This document shows, piece after piece, positions 1 to 4,634 of a stretch of DNA of 5,578 nucleotides. Position numbers and translations under genes: made by a program. This DNA is from an uncultured Atopobium sp. (lineage in GTDB: Bacteria > Actinomycetota > Coriobacteriia > Coriobacteriales > Atopobiaceae). Numbering within the stretch: position 1 is the stretch's first letter; each line of letters starts with the position of its first letter. The DNA lies in assembly GCA_946647055.1 (NCBI GenBank), contig CAMPCT010000149.1:1-5578 (forward strand), written 5' to 3'. The notes under the pieces are model-generated. The model worked only from the letters and a program-made list of their open reading frames with translations. It was not told the origin of the DNA and did not search any database.

Positions 1-73
1 CAAGGACACCTCCATCGAGGATGCCATCTCCCGTGCTGCTGCTGCCGGCGGCCAGGGCGGCGGCATGTACTAA
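1..73 (+). CDS. C-terminal tail of an unidentified protein (5' end outside window)
   Basis: An open frame enters from the left edge with codons starting at position 2 and stops at TAA 71-73. The 23 visible residues are a polar, helix-like stretch (KDTSIEDAISRAAAA) followed by a glycine-rich end (GGQGGGMY). The codons are of a kind favoured in strongly expressed genes (CGT, repeated GCT, GGC, ATC, TCC), and an intrinsic terminator lies about 110 nt downstream, so this is plausibly the last gene of its transcript. A Gly/Met-rich tail recalls the ends of some chaperonins, but the preceding residues do not look like the GroEL C-terminus, so I assign no function. The competing frame beginning at position 1 gives a Cys/Arg-rich nonsense-like peptide and is less credible. 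Confidence 0.6.
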   Translation, partial: KDTSIEDAISRAAAAGGQGGGMY

Positions 74-84
74 TCGGGTTCGTG

Positions 85-160
85 TGCGCCGAGCGTCTTC
101 CGCTCGACGTCCTCGCGCCAAAGGCGCTGCGGGATGTCTCGCTTGAAGACGACCGGCGCA
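85..160 (+). other. Long imperfect hairpin, candidate structured RNA / 3' UTR element
   Basis: Four helices nest around nearly one centre. P1 is 85-91 with 154-160 (TGCGCCG/CGGCGCA). A 2x2 mismatch follows, then P2 is 94-100 with 145-151 (CGTCTTC/GAAGACG). P3 is 106-112 with 132-138 (GACGTCC/GGATGTC, one G-U). P4 is 115-119 with 123-127 (GCGCC/GGCGC) with an AAA loop. P1 and P2 are in exactly the same register. The element starts 11 nt after the upstream stop codon and ends 25 nt before an intrinsic terminator, so it would be transcribed as a 3' UTR or a short 3'-derived RNA. It does not show the conserved loop of the SRP RNA or a T-loop of a tRNA. The pairing is seen directly; a function as RNA is inference. 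Confidence 0.5.
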
Positions 161-185
161 ACCGCAGGTCCCCTGTACCAAATAT

Positions 186-216
186 GCCCGGACGCCCATG
201 CGTCCGGGCTTTTTTT
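186..216 (+). terminator. Rho-independent terminator of the upstream gene
   Basis: A perfect 10-bp GC-rich stem, GCCCGGACGC (186-195) with GCGTCCGGGC (200-209), closes a 4-nt loop CCAT and is followed at once by seven T (210-216). This is a canonical intrinsic terminator on the plus strand. It separates the upstream transcript from the Fe-S protein gene, which therefore needs its own promoter between 217 and 288. Confidence 0.95.
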
Positions 217-225
217 CGCGAGGCG

Positions 226-255
226 GTATCTTGCAGATACGATTGGCCTTACAAT
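226..255 (+). promoter_or_regulatory. Weak candidate promoter for the Fe-S protein gene, with a small dyad
   Basis: TACAAT at 250-255 matches the -10 consensus at five of six positions and would start transcription about 27 nt before the GTG start. No good -35 stands 16-18 nt upstream; TTGCAG (231-236) is only 13 nt away. A short dyad, GTATC-ttgca-GATAC (226-240), covers the -35 region and could be an operator, but the arms are only 5 bp. Some promoter is expected here because the terminator at 186-216 cuts off read-through. Confidence 0.25.
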
Positions 256-276
256 ACAAGGTTGCCAACAGTTCAA

Positions 277-282
277 AGGAGG
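277..282 (+). promoter_or_regulatory. Ribosome binding site fixing the GTG start at 289
   Basis: AGGAGG, within AAAGGAGGGG (275-284), is a near-perfect Shine-Dalgarno sequence with 6 nt to GTG 289-291. It decides the start: the open frame continues upstream to the window edge, but no comparable site precedes an earlier in-frame start, and the upstream part crosses a terminator. Confidence 0.85.
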
Positions 283-288
283 GGACGA

Positions 289-1560
289 GTGGCAGACGAG
301 CGCGACTTCCTCGATGAGATCATCGAGATTCAAAAGGACTGGAAGGCCGTTTCCAACCCGTTGGGCAACCTTGCCACGGCCCTGACGACCGAGGCCGAGC
401 CTGAGAAGCCGTGGGACCCGAGCCAGTACAAGTTCACGGCGCGCGGCAATTCCACATCCTGCATCAGGTGCAGCACGCAGAACGACGCGATCTGCTCCGC
501 CTGCCTTGACGCCTGCCCCGTTGGGGCCATCGCCATGAAGGGCAGCTCCATCAAGGTGTCCTCGGCATGCCGAAAGTGCGGCCTGTGCGTTGCCGTGTGT
601 CCTACCGACGCCATGACCGACGGTCACAACACCCCGCGCAAGATCTACGACCGCATCGTCAAGGTCGCTGCCTCGCACGAGACCTGCTACGTCACCTGCA
701 CGCGTGCCCTTGGCCGCAACCCCCTTGATAACGAGGTCGTCTTCCCCTGCGTTGGCTGCATCCCCACCGCGGTGTGGTTCTCGGTGCTTGCCGACTTCAG
801 GAACGTGAGCGTCTACCTGCCCCTGGGCGTCTGCGATCGCTGCCGCACCAAGACGGGCGAGGAGGTCTACGTCGACCAGATCGCCAAGGCCGAGGAGCTG
901 ACCACCCGCACGGTGGGCCTCGAGTGCGACGAGAGCCAGATGAGCCGCAAGAAGAAGCGCTCGTACGAGCGCCGCGAGTTCATGGAGAGCCTCATGCGCT
1001 CGGGCCAGCAGGCGCTCGCCATCTCGAATCCCGCACTCGCAAGCGCGCGTGCCATCGCCAAGCGCCTCGAGGACCACACCAGGCAGATCAACCAGCTGCA
1101 GAAGACCCTCGAACAGGTCTGCGGCACAACGACCAACCAGCACAAGCGCCGCATCCTCACCCAGAAGCGCTCCCTCATGCTGTCGACCTTCCAGGACCAT
1201 CCGCGCCTTGCCGAGCGCGTCAAGGTCAAGGCCCCTGTATGCGACACGAGCCGCTGCTCGATGTGCGGCGAGTGCGTCAAGGTGTGCCCCACGCACGCCA
1301 TCGAGCTCGACGACGCGGGGCGCTTCTCGGTGGAGCCCATCTATTGCCTCAGCTGCAAGGCCTGCGCGGCGGTTTGCCCCGAGAAGGCGCTCAAGCTCAA
1401 GCGCGTCGAGTCCGAACAGCTCATCGTCCCCGATCCGGACGCGGAGCGTCGCGAGGAGGAGCTCAAGAAGCAGAAGGTCGAGCTGGAGCGCCTCAAGAAG
1501 GAAGGCCGGGCAAAGCTCGGCAAGGCCGCGAAGGCACTCGAGAAGCTCGACAAGGAGTAG
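289..1560 (+). CDS. Multi-[4Fe-4S]-cluster ferredoxin-like protein with coiled-coil tail
   Basis: A 423-residue protein starting at GTG 289, with no membrane segment or signal peptide, so cytosolic. The N-terminal ferredoxin-type region has C58xxC61, then C69xxC72xxxC76P, then C94xxC97xxC100xxxC104P. A central module carries cysteine pairs C133/C137, C154/C157 and C182/C185 around the motifs PCVGCIP and LPLGVCDRC. A basic helical region (about 225-300) leads to a second dicluster unit: C323xxC326xxC329xxxC333P and C353xxC356xxC359xxxC363P. The end (about 380-423) is Lys/Glu-rich and probably a coiled coil. The cysteine patterns are those of bacterial ferredoxins, so electron transfer or redox sensing is likely. 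The order of the central cysteines loosely recalls MvhD-type hydrogenase/heterodisulfide reductase subunits, but I see no convincing match. Partner and substrate are unknown. No hydrogenase or dehydrogenase subunit is adjacent; ychF follows after 33 nt. Confidence 0.9.
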   Translation: MADERDFLDEIIEIQKDWKAVSNPLGNLATALTTEAEPEKPWDPSQYKFTARGNSTSCIRCSTQNDAICSACLDACPVGAIAMKGSSIKVSSACRKCGLCVAVCPTDAMTDGHNTPRKIYDRIVKVAASHETCYVTCTRALGRNPLDNEVVFPCVGCIPTAVWFSVLADFRNVSVYLPLGVCDRCRTKTGEEVYVDQIAKAEELTTRTVGLECDESQMSRKKKRSYERREFMESLMRSGQQALAISNPALASARAIAKRLEDHTRQINQLQKTLEQVCGTTTNQHKRRILTQKRSLMLSTFQDHPRLAERVKVKAPVCDTSRCSMCGECVKVCPTHAIELDDAGRFSVEPIYCLSCKACAAVCPEKALKLKRVESEQLIVPDPDAERREEELKKQKVELERLKKEGRAKLGKAAKALEKLDKE

Positions 1561-1581
1561 CGCGCTCGCGCTCAGGAAGGC

Positions 1582-1587
1582 AAGGAG
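1582..1587 (+). promoter_or_regulatory. Ribosome binding site fixing the TTG start of ychF
   Basis: AAGGAG ends 6 nt before TTG 1594-1596. Between the upstream stop (1558-1560) and the conserved YchF N-terminus there is no ATG or GTG in frame, so TTG with this site is the only workable start. Confidence 0.8.
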
Positions 1588-1593
1588 TCAGCA

Positions 1594-2658
1594 TTGTCCC
1601 TCTCCATTGGCATCGTCGGCCTGCCCAACGTGGGCAAGTCCACCCTGTTCACGGCCCTCACCAAGAAGGGCGGCCTCGCGGCCAACTACCCGTTTGCCAC
1701 GATTGACCCCAATGTCGGCATCGTCGACGTGCCCGACGCACGCCTGCAGGTGCTTGCCGACATCGTCCACCCGGGCCGCATCGTCCCGGCGACCGTCGAG
1801 TTCGTCGACATCGCTGGCTTGGTCAAGGGCGCGAGCGAGGGGGAGGGCCTGGGCAACCAGTTCCTGGCCAACATCCGCGAGACCGATGCCATCTGCGAGG
1901 TCGTGCGTCACTTCTCCGACCCCGACGTCATCCGTCACGAGAGCAGCCATGACCCGGCGAGCGACATGGACACCATCCAGACCGAGCTCGTCCTCGCCGA
2001 CCTCGGTACCATCGAGAAGGCGATTCCCAAGCTCGAGAAGGAGGCTCGTCGCGACAAGGCCAACGCCCCCAAGCTCGAGATTGCCAAGCGTCTCGAGGCG
2101 TGGCTCGACGAGGGGCACCGTGCGGCCGACCTTGACATGACCGACGAGGAGCGCGCGGCCGCCCACGACCTGTTCCTGCTCACCATGAAGCCCATCCTCT
2201 ACGTGGCAAACGTCGACGAGGACGCGCTTGGCGAGCCGGTCCCCTCCGTCAACGGCGCCGAGGTCGTGCCCATCAGCGCGAAGATCGAGGCCGAGATCGC
2301 CGAGCTCGACCCCGAGGAAGCCGCCGAGTACCTGGCCGACCTGGGCCTCGAGCGCAGCGGCCTCGAGGTGCTCGCCCAGGCGGCCTACCGCCTGCTGGGG
2401 CTCCAGAGCTACTTCACGGCAGGCGAGATGGAGGTCAAGGCCTGGACCATCCCCATCGGGGCAAAGGCTCCGCAGGCGGCCGGCGTCATTCACTCCGACT
2501 TCGAGCGCGGCTTCATCAAGGCCGAGGTCGCGAGCTATGACGACTACGTCGCCCTTGGCGGGGAGCAGGGCTGCAAGGCCGCGGGCAAGCTGCGCATCGA
2601 GGGCAAGGAGTACGTCGTCCAGGACGGCGACGTCATGCACTTCCGCTTCAACGTGTAG
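1594..2658 (+). CDS. ychF: Redox-regulated ATPase YchF (Obg/HAS family)
   Basis: A 354-residue YchF of near-usual length (about 363 in E. coli), starting at TTG. The P-loop GLPNVGKST is at residues 9-17, the switch I region [12 protein letters not shown] at 31-42, and the Walker B/G3 region [20 protein letters not shown] at 72-91. The G4 motif is NVDE (206-209), the NxxE form that makes this family prefer ATP to GTP. A helical coiled-coil insertion lies around 130-190. The C-terminal TGS domain (about 272-354) contains [20 protein letters not shown] and ends in [14 protein letters not shown], almost the family consensus. YchF binds ribosomes and is linked to translation and stress responses, including oxidative stress in other bacteria. 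It lies 33 nt after the Fe-S protein gene on the same strand with no visible terminator or promoter between, so the two are probably cotranscribed. All key motifs are intact. Confidence 0.98.
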   Translation: MSLSIGIVGLPNVGKSTLFTALTKKGGLAANYPFATIDPNVGIVDVPDARLQVLADIVHPGRIVPATVEFVDIAGLVKGASEGEGLGNQFLANIRETDAICEVVRHFSDPDVIRHESSHDPASDMDTIQTELVLADLGTIEKAIPKLEKEARRDKANAPKLEIAKRLEAWLDEGHRAADLDMTDEERAAAHDLFLLTMKPILYVANVDEDALGEPVPSVNGAEVVPISAKIEAEIAELDPEEAAEYLADLGLERSGLEVLAQAAYRLLGLQSYFTAGEMEVKAWTIPIGAKAPQAAGVIHSDFERGFIKAEVASYDDYVALGGEQGCKAAGKLRIEGKEYVVQDGDVMHFRFNV

Positions 2659-2700
2659 TCAGCACTTGGCGAGACCACTTCGAGCCGACTTCCATCTTGT

Positions 2701-2753
2701 CCCATGACCCGCACCCCCGTTTGGGGTGAATGGGTATGGGGTGAGCGATTTTT
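2701..2753 (+). terminator. Candidate terminator of ychF, bulged stem with distant T-run
   Basis: Three helices stack: CCCAT (2701-2705) with ATGGG (2736-2740), ACCC (2707-2710) with GGGT (2732-2735), and CACCCC (2712-2717) with GGGGTG (2723-2728), around a CGTTT loop. That is 15 pairs, interrupted by a bulged G2706 and by G2711 opposite AAT. Five T at 2749-2753 follow, but 8 nt after the stem instead of directly. It starts 42 nt after the ychF stop and is the best plus-strand terminator in the region. The spacing makes efficient intrinsic termination uncertain. Confidence 0.5.
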
Positions 2754-2850
2754 CGCACATACGGCCGCCTTGTGCGAAGGCGTCGTTTACATCCCCATCT
2801 AACTGCGGTTCTGTAATGGCTTCGCACGATTTGTCCTCTTGTGCGAAAAA
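2749..2850. repeat. 102-bp nested palindrome with four TTCGCAC/GTGCGAA half-sites
   Basis: The outer arms TTTTTCGCACA (2749-2759) and TGTGCGAAAAA (2840-2850) are perfect 11-bp complements. The inner arms GTGCGAAG (2772-2779) and CTTCGCAC (2820-2827) are perfect 8-bp complements in exactly the same register, centred at 2799.5. Each side can also form its own smaller hairpin: 2752-2759 with 2771-2778, and 2821-2827 with 2841-2847. TTACA (2787-2791) and TGTAA (2812-2816) add a near-central pairing. No coding frame here is credible. It resembles a REP/BIME- or MITE-like non-coding palindromic element, or paired binding sites. No obvious target-site duplication flanks it. Copy number elsewhere cannot be judged from this window. 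Confidence 0.6.
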
Positions 2851-2855
2851 GGGAA

Positions 2856-2871
2856 TCGGACCGCGGTCCGA
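2856..2871. repeat. 16-bp perfect palindrome, possible back-up terminator stem (minus strand)
   Basis: TCGGACCGCGGTCCGA reads the same on both strands. It sits between two A5 runs of the plus strand (2846-2850 and 2871-2875). Read on the minus strand it follows the T-run of the LCP gene terminator and is itself followed 6 nt later by TTTTT. A second, weaker terminator stem in tandem is therefore possible. It could equally be a protein-binding site. Confidence 0.4.
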
Positions 2872-2908
2872 AAAAGGTGCCCGGCACGATCGCTCGTGTC
2901 GGGCACCT
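2871..2908 (-). terminator. Rho-independent terminator of the LCP gene
   Basis: AGGTGCCCGGCACGA (2875-2889) pairs with TCGTGTCGGGCACCT (2894-2908) over 15 positions with one G-U, around the loop TCGC. Read on the minus strand the stem runs directly into TTTTT (2875-2871). It lies 21 nt beyond the LCP stop codon. On the plus strand no T-run follows the stem, so it acts mainly in the minus direction. Confidence 0.92.
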
Positions 2909-2929
2909 GCATTCGCACGGTTCTCGTCG

Positions 2930-4384
2930 CTAGTCGTCGGCGTCGGTTCCCAGGATGACGATGATGTCGTAGTCGTAGGTGTACGAGCCGTCGTTCTCGA
3001 CCACCTGCATCTCACCGCCGAGCGCCTCGTTGACGGCGGCGGCCTGCGCAAGATGGTCCTCTCCGTTGTAGACGATGATGGTCCGGTCATGCGACCAGTC
3101 GTCGGCGTCGCCGGAGATGGCGTAGAAGCCCATGTAGCTCAGGCTCGAGGTGATGCGGGTGGCAAGGCCGTCAATTCCCGCGCCGTTGAGGACGAGCACG
3201 GACCCGCTGTAGTCGGGCTCGATGTCGGCGGGAATCGTGGTCCCCTGGTTGCTCTCCTCAAGGGCGTCCTCGGCCGCGGCCTCCTCCTCGGGGGTGGAGT
3301 AGCCGCCAATGGTGCCGGCGATGCCGTGGGCAAGGTCCTCTTCCTCGCTCTCATAGGGGGAGAGACCCTGGTTGACGCGGGTCATCATGCGCTGCCAGGC
3401 GGTGGTGTCGCAGATCTCGTACCACGTCTCATAGACGTACTTCGAGTTGGTGGGCTCCATGCCGCTGTAGAGGTCGGTATCGACGTCAAAGTCCTGGAAC
3501 TGCACGGCTAGCGAGAGGATCTCCTCCATCGAGAGGGTGGTCTTGACGCACCCGGCCATCTGACGGACGGCGTTGGCCATGGAGACGGGGTCAAGGGTGA
3601 GCGTCTTCTTGACGATGGCGCCAATGACCATGCGCTGGTTGGCGGCACGGTACACGTCGCCGTCGCCATAGGCGTCATACGCGTGGCGGGCACGGCAGAT
3701 GTGCAGGGCGTCGTCGCCGGAGAGGTGGTGGTGGCCGGCCTCGAAGTGGGTCTGCGTATACTTCTCGTCGATGACGTCGACGGGGAGGTCGACGTCGATG
3801 CCACCGATGACGTCGACCATGGCGATGAACTGGTCAAAGTCTACCTCGGCGTAATGGGAGATGGGGACGCCGGCAAACTCCGAGACGACCTCGGTGATGA
3901 AGGCCGCGCCGCCGTACGAGAACGCGGCGTTGATCTTGTCGCTGCCGTAGGTACCCAGGTCCACAAGGGTGTCGCGGTGAATGGAGACCAGCGTGATCTT
4001 CTTGTTGATGGGGTCAATGCGCGCCAGGATGATGGTGTCGGTGCGGTAGCTGCTCTCCTCGGGACCGTACTCGGACATGTGCGTGCGGTCATAGTTGCGG
4101 TCGATGCCCAGCAGGAGCATGTAGAAGGGCTCGTTGACCTCGGGCGCCGTGAGCGTGGCCTGCAGCTCTGGGGTCACGCCCTCAGAGAGCCGCGCGCTGA
4201 TGTTGTTGACGTATGCCCAGGCGACGCCGGCGGCACCGACGAGCAGGGCGATGACGACGCCAAAGAAGATGCGCAGTGCCTTGCGGCGGCTACGGCGACG
4301 GCGCTCCTTGACGTAGTGGTTGGTGGAGGACTCACGTGAAAGGGCTTGGCCATCAGCCTCGCCCGCGAGCTTCTTCTTTGCCAC
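2930..4384 (-). CDS. LytR-CpsA-Psr (LCP) family glycopolymer-peptidoglycan ligase
   Basis: A 484-residue protein starting at GTG 4384-4382, chosen for its SD site AAGGGG (4395-4390) and the MAKKK-like start. The upstream in-frame ATG would add 29 residues lacking such a site. The cytosolic N-terminus is very basic (KERRRRSRRK, 26-35). One membrane helix at about 37-59 leaves the rest outside. The LCP catalytic domain (about 87-260) shows LLLGIDRN (90-97), RTDTIILARIDP (114-125), SIHRDT (134-139), VDVIGGIDVDLP (190-201), CRARH (230-234) and R246/Q250-R251: the conserved Arg/Asp set that binds polyprenyl pyrophosphate. An acidic linker (about 335-385) leads to a LytR_C domain (about 391-482), with VLNGAGIDGLA near 398-408 and a hydrophobic end VILGTD. 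LCP enzymes transfer glycopolymers from undecaprenyl-pyrophosphate carriers to peptidoglycan; the polymer here is unknown. The gene stands alone, convergent with ychF and divergent from guaA. Confidence 0.95.
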   Translation of the reverse strand: MAKKKLAGEADGQALSRESSTNHYVKERRRRSRRKALRIFFGVVIALLVGAAGVAWAYVNNISARLSEGVTPELQATLTAPEVNEPFYMLLLGIDRNYDRTHMSEYGPEESSYRTDTIILARIDPINKKITLVSIHRDTLVDLGTYGSDKINAAFSYGGAAFITEVVSEFAGVPISHYAEVDFDQFIAMVDVIGGIDVDLPVDVIDEKYTQTHFEAGHHHLSGDDALHICRARHAYDAYGDGDVYRAANQRMVIGAIVKKTLTLDPVSMANAVRQMAGCVKTTLSMEEILSLAVQFQDFDVDTDLYSGMEPTNSKYVYETWYEICDTTAWQRMMTRVNQGLSPYESEEEDLAHGIAGTIGGYSTPEEEAAAEDALEESNQGTTIPADIEPDYSGSVLVLNGAGIDGLATRITSSLSYMGFYAISGDADDWSHDRTIIVYNGEDHLAQAAAVNEALGGEMQVVENDGSYTYDYDIIVILGTDADD

Positions 4385-4404
4385 AAAGACCCCTTTTTGG
4401 TCGT

Positions 4405-4424
4405 GCGGGACCCTTGCATCCCGC
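4405..4424 (-). other. Small hairpin in the LCP gene leader
   Basis: GCGGGA (4405-4410) and TCCCGC (4419-4424) form a perfect 6-bp stem with an 8-nt loop, upstream of the SD site (4390-4395). It would lie in the 5' UTR if transcription starts near 4434. No T-run follows on the minus strand, so it is not an attenuator-type terminator. It may be incidental. Confidence 0.3.
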
Positions 4425-4441
4425 CGATACCTACTGGCAGA

Positions 4442-4471
4442 TTTATCAATAGTAGCCCAACTGTGCATCAA
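4442..4471 (-). promoter_or_regulatory. Candidate promoter of the LCP gene
   Basis: On the minus strand TTGATG (4471-4466) matches the -35 consensus at four of six positions. GATAAA (4447-4442), after an 18-nt spacer, matches the -10 at four of six. The predicted leader would be about 50 nt. This is the most AT-rich part of the interval, but the match is weak. Confidence 0.3.
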
Positions 4472-4481
4472 CGGTGCTTGC

Positions 4482-4523
4482 GACCTGCGAAAACCAGGGT
4501 CTCACCATACGTTTTCGCAGGTC
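4482..4523. repeat. Perfect 13-bp inverted repeat between LCP gene and guaA
   Basis: GACCTGCGAAAAC (4482-4494) and GTTTTCGCAGGTC (4511-4523) are exact reverse complements separated by 16 nt. Neither strand has a T-run after the stem, so it is not an ordinary intrinsic terminator. It lies about 100 bp from both divergent start codons, where an operator or a REP-like dispersed hairpin would be possible. Its core TTTTCGCA/TGCGAAAA also occurs in the outer arms of the 2749-2850 palindrome on the other side of the LCP gene. Confidence 0.6.
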
Positions 4524-4537
4524 TGGGCGAGATGGGG

Positions 4538-4589
4538 CGACCTCGGCTGTTTCTGGCGAGAAACCGTGCAGCCGCAAGACGGCGGGTCG
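4538..4589 (+). other. Bulged hairpin upstream of guaA
   Basis: CGACC (4538-4542) pairs with GGTCG (4585-4589), CGGCTG (4544-4549) with CAGCCG (4569-4574), and TTTCT (4550-4554) with AGAAA (4559-4563), around a GGCG loop. The 3' side carries unpaired stretches of 5 and 10 nt. It would be in the guaA leader only if transcription starts upstream of 4538. It does not resemble a purine riboswitch. Confidence 0.3.
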
Positions 4590-4593
4590 GACG

Positions 4594-4599
4594 TATCAT
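4594..4599 (+). promoter_or_regulatory. Candidate -10 element of the guaA promoter
   Basis: TATCAT matches TATAAT at five of six positions and would place the start near 4605, giving a leader of about 30 nt. No recognisable -35 lies 16-18 nt upstream, so the call is weak. A more distant promoter is possible. Confidence 0.25.
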
Positions 4600-4634
4600 G
4601 TGACGATGAAGGGCGAGAGTGGCTGGAGGTTCCC

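Noticed and set aside
131..180. tRNA-like end (GGGA ... TCCC region followed by ACCA at 177-180)
   Set aside because: There is no T-loop (TTC-A) or D-arm pattern, and the pairing does not form a cloverleaf.
82..288. N-terminal extension of the Fe-S protein from an upstream GTG at 82
   Set aside because: The extension would cross the hairpin and terminator at 85-216 and has no SD site. GTG 289 has a near-perfect one and gives a sensible N-terminus.
70..1296. Long open frame on the minus strand (408 codons) opposite the Fe-S protein gene
   Set aside because: Its composition is Leu/Ala/Gly/Arg-rich without recognisable motifs, and it reads through a terminator. It is the expected antisense shadow of a gene with high GC at third positions.
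1049..2140. Open frame of 363 codons on the plus strand across the Fe-S/ychF junction
   Set aside because: It is almost entirely Arg/Ser/Pro/Ala, typical of a frame-shifted reading of GC-rich genes, and overlaps two genes with clear families.
1588..2640. Open frame of 350 codons on the minus strand opposite ychF
   Set aside because: Low-information Leu/Gly/Asp/Val composition and full overlap with ychF, which is certain.
2726..3511. Open frame of 261 codons on the plus strand starting in the intergenic region
   Set aside because: It spans the palindromes and terminators and then runs antisense to the LCP gene. There is no SD site or protein motif.
4385..4471. Start of the LCP protein at ATG 4471, 29 residues earlier
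   Set aside because: There is no SD site before it, and the extension covers the candidate promoter and leader hairpin. GTG 4384 has AAGGGG at 5 nt.
4440..4634. Purine riboswitch upstream of guaA
   Set aside because: No three-way junction with the conserved loop sequences of the guanine aptamer is visible.
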